Shown here: piece after piece, positions 18,557 through 27,603 of the stretch | Layout: each line of letters begins with the position of its first letter | Numbering within the stretch: the stretch's first letter is position 1 | Source of the DNA: Bacteroidales bacterium | GTDB lineage: Bacteria > Bacteroidota > Bacteroidia > Bacteroidales > UBA932 | Assembly (NCBI GenBank): GCA_017473705.1 | Contig: JAFUJQ010000021.1 | Span: forward strand, 1-59,709 | Reading direction: 5' to 3' | Length of the DNA: 59,709 nt | Notes under the pieces: model-generated | Database searches by the model: none | What the model saw: only the letters and a program-made list of their open reading frames with translations | Told to the model about the DNA's origin: nothing | Translations under genes and position numbers: made by a program

Positions 18557-20385
18557 TGGAGAAGATATTTTCATTTGACCCCAATTCGCCTCTGCTGTTC
18601 ACGCAGTTCTACTTCTGGGCTTTCCTGGCAGTGGTATTCATGGTGTTAACATTGATCGGGAACAAAAGGCTGCTGAGGAACGCATTCCTGTTCCTGGTCA
18701 GCGTCTTCTTCTATTTCAAGACCAGCGGACTGTCACTGCTGATCCTTCTGTTCGTAACTGTCTCAGACTTCCTGATAGCCAAGAGGATCTCCAGATCAAA
18801 GAAGGAAGGCGCCAGGAAGGCCTGGCTCATCCTCAGCGTTGCCATAGACCTCTCGATACTATGCTACTTCAAGTATGCATATTTCTTCGCAGACTTCATA
18901 CAAAGCATCACCGGTCTGGAAATCAAGGTTGTCAACATATTCTCACAGATAGGAAACATCATTGCGGGCAAAGAACTGTTCTCTGTCGACTCGATTGTCC
19001 TCCCTGTCGGCATCTCATTCTTCACATTCCAGGTCATCAGCTACACTGTGGACGTGTATAGAAAGGAGATAGAGCCGGTAAGGAATCTTCTGGACTTCGG
19101 ATTTTATGTGAGCTTTTTCCCGCAGCTTGTCGCAGGCCCGATAGTCAAGGCCAGCGATTTCATACCACAGCTCTACAAGAACTTCCATCTCGGACGCAGG
19201 CAGTTCGGAATTGCCATATTCTGGATCCTGAACGGTCTTGCCAAGAAGATAATCCTCAGTGACTACATTGCCGTGAACTTCGTTGACAGGGTGTTTGAGA
19301 ACCCGCTGCTGTTCACGGGATTCGAGAATTTCGCAGCGCTTTTCGGATACTCCCTCCAGGTCTATGCAGACTTCTCAGGATACACTGACATCGCAATCGG
19401 AGTGGCAATGCTTATGGGATTCTACCTGCCTCAGAACTTCGACTCGCCATATAAGGCAGCGAATCCGCAGGATTTCTGGAGAAGGTGGCACATGTCCCTG
19501 AGCCGATGGCTGAAGGGATATCTCTACATCCCGCTCGGAGGCAACAGGGAAGCTTCTTTCGGCACATATTTCTGGATTGTGCTCTTTGCGATAATCGCGG
19601 CCATCCTGTCAAGCAGCTGGGCTGTGTCACTGATATTCGTCGGCATAGCTCTGCTGATGATTGTGATTTCCCACTTCAGCAAAGAAAGGAAAAAGAGCAT
19701 CATCGCAAACCTCAACAGATTCATCACCATGCTCCTCGGGGGATTATGGCACGGAGCTTCATGGAACTTCATCATATGGGGAGGTCTGAACGGTGTCGGC
19801 ATGATCGCTTTCCAGCTCTGGAAGAAGACCGGCTGGCATCTCAAGATGCTCTTCATCACGGTCATCACCGCCACCCTGTGTGCAGTCCGCCACTTCTATC
19901 CGCTTCCTATATGGAATCTCCTGACAGTGTGGATGCTGGTGATCTTTGCAGGCACCGCAGTCAGATATGTCTATCATCTGTGCAAGGGCCAGAAGGGTCA
20001 GAAACTGGGATATGTATGGGGCGTCATCCAGACATTCGTATTCATCACATTCACACGTCTGTTCTTCAGAAGCGGCAGCAATCTTGACCCTGAAACAGCT
20101 AACATGGAAGCCTGGAGCACAGCCAAGAACATGGTGAACCAGATAGGATCCAAATGGAACACGGAGGTGATTCCCGACATCATCGCCAACTACTGGGAAG
20201 TATTCACACTCATCATACTCGGAATGATCATCCACTGGCTTCCGAGCCGTTGGAAGAGGTGGTACAGGATCAACTTCGCCCTCCTGCCGATACCGGTGAT
20301 GCTCCTCGTAGTTGTCGCGGCAGTGTTCGTGATCTACCAGTTCATAACAGCCGACATGCAGGCGTTCATATACTTCCAGTTCTAA
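18556..20385 (+). CDS. MBOAT-family O-acyltransferase (AlgI/PatA-like)
   Basis: 609 residues with 11-12 hydrophobic segments. Family motifs are visible as LPVGISFFTFQ, QLVAGPI, DFWRRWHMSLSRWLK and the active-site histidine in GGLWHGASWNF (about residue 399). It passes acyl groups across the inner membrane to the linked SGNH protein. The gene begins on the stop codon of the SGNH gene, so translation is coupled. Confidence 0.9.
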   Translation: MEKIFSFDPNSPLLFTQFYFWAFLAVVFMVLTLIGNKRLLRNAFLFLVSVFFYFKTSGLSLLILLFVTVSDFLIAKRISRSKKEGARKAWLILSVAIDLSILCYFKYAYFFADFIQSITGLEIKVVNIFSQIGNIIAGKELFSVDSIVLPVGISFFTFQVISYTVDVYRKEIEPVRNLLDFGFYVSFFPQLVAGPIVKASDFIPQLYKNFHLGRRQFGIAIFWILNGLAKKIILSDYIAVNFVDRVFENPLLFTGFENFAALFGYSLQVYADFSGYTDIAIGVAMLMGFYLPQNFDSPYKAANPQDFWRRWHMSLSRWLKGYLYIPLGGNREASFGTYFWIVLFAIIAAILSSSWAVSLIFVGIALLMIVISHFSKERKKSIIANLNRFITMLLGGLWHGASWNFIIWGGLNGVGMIAFQLWKKTGWHLKMLFITVITATLCAVRHFYPLPIWNLLTVWMLVIFAGTAVRYVYHLCKGQKGQKLGYVWGVIQTFVFITFTRLFFRSGSNLDPETANMEAWSTAKNMVNQIGSKWNTEVIPDIIANYWEVFTLIILGMIIHWLPSRWKRWYRINFALLPIPVMLLVVVAAVFVIYQFITADMQAFIYFQF

Positions 20386-20393
20386 ACAACATA

Positions 20394-20490
20394 GACCAAG
20401 TGCAGTTCCAGTATGTTTTTGCACTCGGTCCCCATAAAAAACAATAGACCAAGTGCAAAATGTCCACAAAACTGCACTTGGTCTATTTAT
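20394..20490 (+). terminator. two tandem related hairpins after the MBOAT gene, the second a strong terminator
   Basis: The first hairpin pairs GACCAAGTGCA (20394-20404) with TGCACTCGGTC (20420-20430). The second pairs AATAGACCAAGTGCA (20443-20457) with TGCACTTGGTCTATT (20473-20487), 15 bp perfect. The two share the ATAGACCAAGTGCA arm. Confidence 0.7.
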
Positions 20491-20500
20491 TTGCCATGCT

Positions 20501-20653
20501 CGGGCCGGTCTGCGAAAACTTTCAGTTTTCTTGACTGCAAGTCTGACGACTTGCCGGATATCTCAACCCCCAGTCACTGAGTGACAGCCCCCTTTCAGGG
20601 GGCATTTCGGCCCTGCCCGGGCCGGTCTGCGAAAACTTTCAGTTTTCTTGACT
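20501..20653. repeat. 36-bp exact direct repeats flanking small palindromes
   Basis: The same 36 bases occur at 20501-20536 and 20618-20653. Each copy begins CGGGCCGGTCTGCG and contains the hairpin GAAAAC-TTTCA-GTTTTC. Between them lie GTCACTGAGTGAC and GCCCCCTTTCAGGGGGC palindromes. No gene is seen; the look is that of a dispersed intergenic repeat. Confidence 0.75.
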
Positions 20654-20654
20654 T

Positions 20655-20685
20655 ATGGATGCAAAATAGACTATTTTGCATCCAT
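20655..20685 (-). terminator. inverted repeat overlapping the end of pta
   Basis: ATGGATGCAAAATAG (20655-20669) is the perfect reverse complement of 20671-20685, which encodes the last four codons and stop of pta. The stem may end or stabilise the pta mRNA, though no clear U tract follows. Confidence 0.55.
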
Positions 20686-21678
20686 AGCCTGGCACGCTGT
20701 GATTGCTACCATTTTGTAGATATCGTCTACTGAGCAGCCGCGGCTGAGGTCGTTTACCGGACGGGCTATGCCCTGGAGGATAGGACCTATTGCATCGGCG
20801 TTGCCGAGTCTCTGGACGAGCTTGTAGGCGATGTTACCTACTTCGAGGCATGGGAATACGAGGACATTTGCGTGACCTGCGATCTCTGAGCCCGGAGCCT
20901 TCTTCTGGCCAACTGATGGCACGAGAGCTGCGTCTGCCTGAAGTTCTCCCTCAACCTTGAGTGCAGGGTCAAGTTCCTTGGCAAGCTTTGTTGCCTCGAC
21001 AACCTTGTCTACAACTTCATGCTTTGCAGAGCCCTTTGTCGAGAATGAAAGCATTGCTACTCGTGGATCTGCGAAACCTGCCACACTCTTTGCGGTCTGA
21101 GCTGTGCAGACAGCGATCTGTGCAAGCTGTGATGCATCCGGCATAGGAGTCACAGCAACGTCACCAACCACAAGAACTCCATCCTCACCATACTCAGGAG
21201 TCTGAGTGATCATGAGCATCGCACCGCTGACGCAAGTGATGCCAGGAGCACACTTGATGATCTGGAGAGCCGGACGAAGAGTCTCACCTGTTGTAGAGAG
21301 AGCACCGCTGATCTGACCGTCAGCATCGCCGCTCTTGATGATGAGGCAGCCGAAGTAGAGAGGATCGAGAACGAGCTTTGCAGCCTGCTCAGGAGTCATG
21401 CCCTTGCTCTTGCGGAGTTCGTAGAGGAGGTTTGCATATTCTGCAGTCTTCTCGCTTGTTGCCGGATCAATGATCGTAGCCTTGCCGATGTTCTTCAGAC
21501 CGAGCTTGTCAGCGAGGGCGAAGATCTCGTCAGGATTACCGATAAGGATGATGTCAGCGATGTCGTCTGCAAGAGACTTGTCTGCCGCTGTAAGTGTGCG
21601 CTCCTCGAGAGACTCAGGGAGAACGATGCGCTGCTTGTTTGACTTCGCACGCGCGATGATGCTATCAATAAGAGACAT
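20671..21678 (-). CDS. pta: phosphate acetyltransferase
   Basis: 335 residues, the size of the short-form Pta. Converts acetyl-CoA and phosphate to acetyl phosphate in acetate formation. Recognisable stretches are RIVLPESLEERTL at the start, SGALSTTGETLRPALQI in the middle and a C-terminal NVLVFPCLEVGNIAYKLVQR. An ackA partner is not adjacent. A near-consensus -7 element (GATATTTG on the minus strand, 21708-21715) lies upstream. Confidence 0.95.
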   Translation of the reverse strand: MSLIDSIIARAKSNKQRIVLPESLEERTLTAADKSLADDIADIILIGNPDEIFALADKLGLKNIGKATIIDPATSEKTAEYANLLYELRKSKGMTPEQAAKLVLDPLYFGCLIIKSGDADGQISGALSTTGETLRPALQIIKCAPGITCVSGAMLMITQTPEYGEDGVLVVGDVAVTPMPDASQLAQIAVCTAQTAKSVAGFADPRVAMLSFSTKGSAKHEVVDKVVEATKLAKELDPALKVEGELQADAALVPSVGQKKAPGSEIAGHANVLVFPCLEVGNIAYKLVQRLGNADAIGPILQGIARPVNDLSRGCSVDDIYKMVAITACQAMDAK

Positions 21679-21743
21679 AATGTATATTATTTAGATTTTC
21701 AGTTTTGCAAATATCACACAAAAATAACAATTAGACCTGACAC

Positions 21744-22208
21744 TTACAAGCGTCCGGAATACGTGGTCGGATAATTGACTTTCTTCTTGGTGTTATAGAA
21801 TCCGAGCGAGAACTCGAGGCTGTCGTCAGTGATTGCTCCCCTGAACTCATCAGCACGATAGCCGTCATACGGGCCTCCCATGGCCCAAGGAGTGATACCG
21901 TCGCCATAGAATTCCCATACTCCTTCTTCAGTCTCAGTCACAGGCACGTCCATGATGGTCACGTCTATCCTCACAGGCATTGCAGGCACGAACTTCACCT
22001 TGCAGAGCTGTATGTCCACCGCAGTCTTGTCTTCATTGAATTCGACGAGAACCTTCACATTGTCCTGGTCAAAAGGCTTGTTCTCATAAATGACAGTCAT
22101 CCTGCCTGAATATTCCGGAGACTGGTCATCAATGACCGTATCGGGCTTTTCGCACGAACAAAGCAGGGCAAGGGCCGCTGCAAAAATCAGTGTGATTCTT
22201 TTCATCAT
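21744..22208 (-). CDS. small lipoprotein with possible calycin-like domain
   Basis: 154 residues. Signal peptide with lipobox LLCSC (Cys at about residue 19) marks it as a lipoprotein. The mature part is beta-rich (YSGRMTVIYENKPF, WEFYGDGITPW, RGAITDDSLEFSLGFYN) and recalls the calycin-like lipoproteins of Bacteroides; this is a tentative assignment. Its ATG overlaps the stop of the TonB receptor gene (ATGA), so the two are translationally coupled and probably work together at the outer membrane. Confidence 0.7.
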   Translation of the reverse strand: MMKRITLIFAAALALLCSCEKPDTVIDDQSPEYSGRMTVIYENKPFDQDNVKVLVEFNEDKTAVDIQLCKVKFVPAMPVRIDVTIMDVPVTETEEGVWEFYGDGITPWAMGGPYDGYRADEFRGAITDDSLEFSLGFYNTKKKVNYPTTYSGRL

Positions 22209-24478
22209 AAATTAATTCTTATACCTGCAGTCCATCTCATAGGCTTTCCTCTCTGGAAGAAAGAATTGCCGACAGACTTGAAGTAAAACACATTGTATTC
22301 CTCATTGAGAATATTATCCATCCTGAATCTCAGATCAAACCACTTGAAATCCAAAGTCAGATCAACGCCAAGCATGGCCACGACAGGCTCTGACAGCGCA
22401 TTCGCCTCATCCCACCAGATCCTTCCGACAGCGCTGCAGTCAGCCCCTGCAGACAAGCCGCGCATGAGATCACCGGCAAACCCAAGCGTATACCCCACCC
22501 TCGCATTCACCGTATGCTCCGGCGAATACGGTATGCGGTTGCCGCTGTAGTCATTGTTTCCGTCATCATATTTCGTGAAACGGGCGTCCGTGTAGCCATA
22601 TGAAGCTGAAAGGTCAAGCCCTTTATATGAATATGAAGCCGAGGCTTCCACGCCTATACTGCGCGACCTTCCGACATTTGCCATCATTCGTCCTGTGGAC
22701 TTACCCGGAGGGAAAAGGGTGATCTGCTGATCGCGGCATGCTATGTAAAAAGCTGTCGCAGAAGCAGAAAGACGATGCCCTCCCCTGTTTACATCCAGGC
22801 TTCCGCCGGCCTCATAGTTCCAGGTCTTCTCCGGCCGATAGGCCGTGTCATCTGCTGTCACGGCCACTCCAGGATCATCGAGATATACTCCCAGATCGGC
22901 CATCAGGCCGTTCATCATCATGTTCTGCAGGATGTCAGAGAATATCTGGGTGTTGAATCCTCCGCTGCGATAGCCTTTGGACACCACGGCAAAGGCACGG
23001 GCCTTCACGCCACGTCCCATAGTCCCGAAATCATATAAAGCCGACACCTTAGGGAGCAGTTCAAAATAATGCTGACCGACCTCACCCTTATATATAGTCT
23101 CATATTGTTTCCAGTCGTCCATCGTCGGCAGGAAACGGTAGTTGATCGAGGCGTCACTGCAATAGCTCATCATGTTGCCTTCGTAGTCAAGCCTCAACCC
23201 GGCCGTGAAGAGCCATTTGCCGAAGGTGAAATATGATTCATGATATAGAGCTGCTCCAAAGGTATGGATACCGAACTCGCTGCCTATCGGGAAGTTGTCT
23301 TCCCTGATGGCAAGAGGGGCGTCATAGCCGCCTGACACATCCTCCGGAATGTTTGCATTGGCATTTCCGAGGATGAGGTCTGATATGCCGTCGTGCTTGA
23401 AATGCACCGGAGCCGACATCCTGTTGAACTTCCAGAAGGCAAACGCTCCGCTCTGCCAGTCCCACCAGTCCGTCTTCCGGGACTCCTTCGGTTTGAGTAC
23501 AAATTCCTGCGTCAGAGCGCCTTCCCGCTGGATCTGAGCAAGAGTGAACATTGAACGCGTCGTGAAATCCTGATCCAGGTCCATCCTGTCGAAGAGCATC
23601 TGAAGCGCAGATATGCTGTTGAGTGTATAATTGGCCGATTCAAGACGCAGCTTTACAGCCTCTGTCACACTCAGCCTCTTATATCCGCAATGGTCATTGT
23701 ATGAGGTCTCGAGCAGTTCACCGGTCTGAGGCAGATACTGCCTGTATGGCCATCCTCCCTGGGCCAGGACTCCGGCCGATAGAATGTTCTCGAAATAAAG
23801 GTCCGGGCGGAGCTGCTTCTCAAGGCGAAGCCTGAACGAAACCGCGTCAAGCGGGTCACACTTGCCTCCATCGTATGCATTCGTATAGAACCCGTCCGAA
23901 TGACGGAATCCCACACCGGCGCCGACTGCCAGTCCCTTGGAAGTCTTGCGATATATGGATGCCCGAGCCGAAACCGAATTGGCGGAGCCGTATTCCAGGC
24001 CTGCACGGATGCCTTCATATGATGATGGCGAAAGCGTATTCAGCGACAGCACTCCGCACATCGAGTTCCTGCCATAGAGAGTGCCCTGCGGGCCTCTGAA
24101 CATGTCTGCGCGACGGATGTCGAGCATATCCATGTCATATGCATTCTTATTGAGGACGGGGACATCATCCACATACAGACCCAGGACCGGATTCTCCATC
24201 CTGGAGCCGAATCCGCGGAGATATATCGACGAGGTCATAGCCGAGCCATAGTCCGGAATATGCAGGTTCGGGATTATCGCAGACAGTTTCTTCGGCGAAT
24301 CGATGTACCTGCCTTCCAGCTCGTCAAGATACACCACAGAAACAGGAGAAGCCAGCCTCTCCACAGGCAGAGCCTGCTTGGCCGAACTCTCCACCATCGA
24401 ATGTGAAAGAGTATCTTTCAGCTCCACGTCATAAACCGGAGCCGACAGCAGAATCGATATGACAGTTGCAATAAACAC
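22205..24478 (-). CDS. TonB-dependent outer membrane receptor
   Basis: 757 residues. A plug domain (SPVSVVYLDELEGRYIDSP, then IYLRGFGSRMENPVLGLYVDDVP and FRGPQGTLYGRNSMCGVL) is followed by a long beta-barrel. It lacks the N-terminal carboxypeptidase-like domain of SusC-type receptors and has no SusD partner, so it more likely takes up a metal chelate, vitamin or similar ligand. The only start in frame is GTG at 24478, and the signal sequence is short and lacks a basic N-region. The promoter lies so close that the mRNA may be leaderless. Confidence 0.85.
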   Translation of the reverse strand: MFIATVISILLSAPVYDVELKDTLSHSMVESSAKQALPVERLASPVSVVYLDELEGRYIDSPKKLSAIIPNLHIPDYGSAMTSSIYLRGFGSRMENPVLGLYVDDVPVLNKNAYDMDMLDIRRADMFRGPQGTLYGRNSMCGVLSLNTLSPSSYEGIRAGLEYGSANSVSARASIYRKTSKGLAVGAGVGFRHSDGFYTNAYDGGKCDPLDAVSFRLRLEKQLRPDLYFENILSAGVLAQGGWPYRQYLPQTGELLETSYNDHCGYKRLSVTEAVKLRLESANYTLNSISALQMLFDRMDLDQDFTTRSMFTLAQIQREGALTQEFVLKPKESRKTDWWDWQSGAFAFWKFNRMSAPVHFKHDGISDLILGNANANIPEDVSGGYDAPLAIREDNFPIGSEFGIHTFGAALYHESYFTFGKWLFTAGLRLDYEGNMMSYCSDASINYRFLPTMDDWKQYETIYKGEVGQHYFELLPKVSALYDFGTMGRGVKARAFAVVSKGYRSGGFNTQIFSDILQNMMMNGLMADLGVYLDDPGVAVTADDTAYRPEKTWNYEAGGSLDVNRGGHRLSASATAFYIACRDQQITLFPPGKSTGRMMANVGRSRSIGVEASASYSYKGLDLSASYGYTDARFTKYDDGNNDYSGNRIPYSPEHTVNARVGYTLGFAGDLMRGLSAGADCSAVGRIWWDEANALSEPVVAMLGVDLTLDFKWFDLRFRMDNILNEEYNVFYFKSVGNSFFQRGKPMRWTAGIRINL

Positions 24479-24485
24479 AAGAGTG

Positions 24486-24493
24486 CAAAGATA
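24486..24493 (-). promoter_or_regulatory. -7 element of the TonB receptor gene
   Basis: TATCTTTG on the minus strand, exact -7 consensus, with GTTG 20 nt upstream (24514-24517) as an approximate -33. Only 7 bp lie between the element and the GTG start. Confidence 0.65.
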
Positions 24494-24581
24494 ACACTAA
24501 TCCCCCGTTTTGCCAACTGTCATTATTGATATGTATTTGCCCGATCGTGCCTATGCTGATGGACCACAAGATATTCTGGGC

Positions 24582-24664
24582 AAAAGCACAAATAAGCCGG
24601 GTTTTGTGCTTTTGGCATTGGAAATGGGACTCTAAAGCACAAATAAGCCCTATTTTGTGCTTTT
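24582..24664. repeat. tandem pair of hairpins, family 1 copy A
   Basis: AAAAGCACAAA (24582-24592) faces TTTTGTGCTTTT (24602-24613); 21 bases later AAAGCACAAAATA-type arms recur at 24634-24664 with the same TTTTGTGCTTTT. The same pair, with different loops, occurs at 46963-47045. It lies between the divergent TonB receptor and isomerase-like genes. Confidence 0.8.
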
Positions 24665-24688
24665 GGCATGACTGACGGGGTGGAGGGT

Positions 24689-24718
24689 TTTGATTTTGGA
24701 ATGAATTTGGTAAATTTG
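24689..24718 (+). promoter_or_regulatory. promoter of the isomerase-like gene
   Basis: TTTG (24689-24692), 18 nt, TAAATTTG (24711-24718), a near-exact Bacteroidetes promoter 25 bp before the ATG at 24744. Confidence 0.7.
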
Positions 24719-24743
24719 AGGGAAATTCTAAATCTTCGTCAAT

Positions 24744-25985
24744 ATGAACATCGGACTCTACACTCTGACTTCGCCGCTGTACAATGAGGCGGCTGTCAAT
24801 GCATCTTCGGCAGAATTCATATCGGCAATCGAAGCCGAACTCGGTCTTGGATTCGACTTCAGGGGCCCTGACTTCTCAGACTACGGAAGCCACGACCTGG
24901 ACATAGTATATGTCCGCACAGGAGGCACAGAAGGCCTTTTCAAGGAAGTGATGGGCAGAATGGAAGGTCCGATCCGCATACTCACATCAGGCAAGAGCAA
25001 CTCGCTCGCCGCCTCAATGGAAATCCTCTCCTACCTCAACCAGCAGGGACGCACAGGAGAAATCATCCACGGAAGCATCCCATACATAGCAGACAGGATC
25101 CGCATACTGGCAAAGGTGCAGGAGGCACGCAGCAGGCTCAGCGGCATAAGGCTCGGCATCGTCGGAGCGCCGTCAGACTGGCTGATATCCAGCGTGGCCG
25201 ACAGACCGTCATACGCTGAGAACCTGGGTGTGACCCTGGTAGACATCCCGATCAACGATGTGGTGACCGAATATCACAAGGCATCGACAGCAAACCTCGG
25301 AGAGACTGCAGAGCAGGCGAAGGTCGAGTTCGAGGCGAAGGCGCCGAAGGCCCTGCACCAGTATGCTGAGGGAGCATTCAAAATCTACAAGGCTCTCAGA
25401 AACATCATCAAGAGACACAACCTCTCAGGCCTGACCATCAGATGCTTCGACCTGCTTGACTCAATAGGCAACACAGGATGCCTTGCCCTCGCCATCCTCA
25501 ATGCAGAGGGATTCCCTGCAGGATGCGAAGGCGACGTGCCGACGCTGATGACCATGGCCATAGGCAACGCCCTGACAGGAGTCAGCGGCTTCCAGGCCAA
25601 CCCGTCACGCATAGACCCGGAGACTGGGGAGATGCTCATGGCACACTGCACGATCCCGCTCAACATGGTCCGGAAATATGGATTCGACACCCATTTCGAG
25701 TCCGGTATCGGCGTGGCCATCTGCGGCGAGATGCCTCTCGGTGACGTAACTGTCCTGAAGGTCTCGGGAGACCTGACCAGGGCGTTCTGCTGCGAGGCCG
25801 AGCTGCTTGAGAACCGCTCGGAGAAGGACCTCTGCCGCACTCAGACGGTGCTCCGGATAAAAGGAAACGGAGCAGAACGAAAAGCCGTCTGCTCCGAATA
25901 TTTCCTGAAGAATCCTATCGGCAACCACCACGTCGTGTTCCCTGGAAGCCACAAGGATCTGTTTGATGCCTTCTGCCGGTTCTAG
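24744..25985 (+). CDS. L-fucose/L-arabinose isomerase-family protein
   Basis: 413 residues, shorter than FucI (about 590) or AraA (about 500). The C-terminal part has the family's metal-binding features: CEGDVPTLMTMAIGNALTG, MLMAHCTIP and a terminal HHVVFPGSHKD. The N-terminal half contains RILTSGKSNSLAASMEIL and a Rossmann-like GIRLGIVGAPSDWLI. Probably a ketose-aldose isomerase of unknown sugar. The GH95 fucosidase is 25 kb away, so a fucose role is not shown. Its stop overlaps that of the convergent flavo-diiron gene. Confidence 0.75.
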   Translation: MNIGLYTLTSPLYNEAAVNASSAEFISAIEAELGLGFDFRGPDFSDYGSHDLDIVYVRTGGTEGLFKEVMGRMEGPIRILTSGKSNSLAASMEILSYLNQQGRTGEIIHGSIPYIADRIRILAKVQEARSRLSGIRLGIVGAPSDWLISSVADRPSYAENLGVTLVDIPINDVVTEYHKASTANLGETAEQAKVEFEAKAPKALHQYAEGAFKIYKALRNIIKRHNLSGLTIRCFDLLDSIGNTGCLALAILNAEGFPAGCEGDVPTLMTMAIGNALTGVSGFQANPSRIDPETGEMLMAHCTIPLNMVRKYGFDTHFESGIGVAICGEMPLGDVTVLKVSGDLTRAFCCEAELLENRSEKDLCRTQTVLRIKGNGAERKAVCSEYFLKNPIGNHHVVFPGSHKDLFDAFCRF

Positions 25986-27160
25986 GCAAGAAGGTCAGCT
26001 ATTGCAGCCATATCACACTTCTCACGGGTGTATGCCTGTGGGAACGAGAGGCCTGTGCCGAGGATTTCGTATCCCATAGCCTCCGCAAGGGCATTGAGCT
26101 GGTTGACGCTTGAGCCGGACCATGTATATGAGCCGAAGGCGTAGAAGCGTCTGCCCTTAACCGCACGTGCCTGAAGGGCCTTCATGAAGGTCTCGACAGG
26201 AGGGAAGATGCCGTTGTTATATGTAGGAGATCCCGCCACGATAGTATCATATTTGAACACATCGCGAAGAGCTCCCGAGACACCAAGATCACCGGCGTTG
26301 TTGCATGCCAGGTCATGGATTGCATATGGAATGCCGCGGGCCTCGAGCTCGAGAGCGAGGGCGTCAGCAGCAGCGGCTGTGTTGCCGTACATCGAACCAT
26401 ATGCTATGCATACTCCCCTCTCCACCTCATAGCGGCTCATCTTGTCATAGAGAGCGACGACCTGCGGAATGCAATCCTGCCACACAGGACCGTGCGTGCT
26501 GCATATCCTCTTGATATCCAGACCGCTGAGCTTCTTCAAGGCTGTCTGCACAGGATTGCCATATTTTCCGACAATATTCGAATAGTAACGGATCATCTCG
26601 TCACGATATTCCTCGAATGTATCAGGATTGTCCACGACATCCTCGTCAACAGCCTTGAATGTGCCGAATGCATCTCCCGAGAACAATGTCCCCTCCTCCG
26701 TAAGCCATGTCACCATGGTCTCCGGCCAGTGCACCATAGGGATCATAAGGAAGCTGAGACTGCAGCTGCCGAGGCTTATCCTGCCGCCTTCGGCAATGAC
26801 TGTGATCCTGTCTTCCGGTGTTCCATAATATCCCTTGAGCATAGGAACCGTCTTGGCGTTGGCCACTATCTGCATCTGAGGATATTTCTCCAGCATGTAT
26901 GCAATGAGCGAAGAATGGTCCGGCTCCATATGGTTTACCACGAGATAGTCTATCGGACGCTCGCCTATGGCCTCCTTCACATTGGCCAGGAACTCCTCCT
27001 CAAATCCGCACTCGACAGTATCTATGAGCGCAACCTTCTCATCAGCAACTATATATGAATTATAGCTCACGCCATATGGCAGCGGCCACAATCCCTCGAA
27101 GAGCACTTTGTCAAAATCATTGACACCTACATAATATGTTCTTTCGCTTAACTGTACCAT
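25982..27160 (-). CDS. flavo-diiron protein (FprA/ROO family, class A)
   Basis: 392 residues. An N-terminal metallo-beta-lactamase-like domain carries the diiron ligands H77, E79, D81 and H82 (HMEPDH), H144 (PMVHWPE), D163 (SGDAFG) and H223 (STHGP). A flavodoxin domain starts near residue 250 (AYGSMYGNT binds the FMN phosphate). Such enzymes reduce O2 to water or NO to N2O in anaerobes and protect against oxygen or nitrosative stress. No rubredoxin domain is fused. Confidence 0.93.
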   Translation of the reverse strand: MVQLSERTYYVGVNDFDKVLFEGLWPLPYGVSYNSYIVADEKVALIDTVECGFEEEFLANVKEAIGERPIDYLVVNHMEPDHSSLIAYMLEKYPQMQIVANAKTVPMLKGYYGTPEDRITVIAEGGRISLGSCSLSFLMIPMVHWPETMVTWLTEEGTLFSGDAFGTFKAVDEDVVDNPDTFEEYRDEMIRYYSNIVGKYGNPVQTALKKLSGLDIKRICSTHGPVWQDCIPQVVALYDKMSRYEVERGVCIAYGSMYGNTAAAADALALELEARGIPYAIHDLACNNAGDLGVSGALRDVFKYDTIVAGSPTYNNGIFPPVETFMKALQARAVKGRRFYAFGSYTWSGSSVNQLNALAEAMGYEILGTGLSFPQAYTREKCDMAAIADLLA

Positions 27161-27183
27161 AATCCTTTTAATGTTTAATCGGA

Positions 27184-27191
27184 CAAAATTA
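27184..27191 (-). promoter_or_regulatory. -7 element of the flavo-diiron gene
   Basis: TAATTTTG on the minus strand, exact -7 consensus, 23 bp before the ATG at 27160 and overlapping the end of the GtrA gene. No clear -33 box. Confidence 0.55.
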
Positions 27192-27599
27192 GTGTCTTTT
27201 TCGGAATATGACCTGATTATTCATGATAAAATTGATGATCCCCGTAACGCACATCGCAACAAGATTGCAGATGACCACATCCCAGCCGAAGATGCGCTCC
27301 ACCAGCAGCAGGAATCCCAGACGCAGCAGAAAGACTGCCGTGCAGGAAATGTCATAATACAGAAATGTCAGAAACGGATTCCTTGTCTTCTCCCTGTCTT
27401 TCCAGACATAGAAATAGGATATCAGGAAATTAGTTATGACAGCGCACTGAAAGGATATCGCCGGCGAGACCACGTATTCGCCCCAATACCCCTTCGTGAA
27501 GACCAGGTCAGAAAGCACCCAGAGGACAAGCGTGTCGACCAATGTGCCGACCAGGCTTGTCCCGGAATACTTCAGAAATCTGACCAGAGTCCTCCACAT
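27189..27599 (-). CDS. GtrA-family membrane protein
   Basis: 136 residues with four membrane helices. FLKYSGTSLVGTLVDTLVLWVL and the C-terminal GIINFIMNNQVIFRKR match the GtrA family, thought to flip or supply lipid-linked precursors for surface polysaccharides. Third gene of an operon with a CDP-alcohol phosphatidyltransferase (4 bp apart). Confidence 0.85.
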   Translation of the reverse strand: MWRTLVRFLKYSGTSLVGTLVDTLVLWVLSDLVFTKGYWGEYVVSPAISFQCAVITNFLISYFYVWKDREKTRNPFLTFLYYDISCTAVFLLRLGFLLLVERIFGWDVVICNLVAMCVTGIINFIMNNQVIFRKRH

Positions 27600-27603
27600 G
27601 GCG

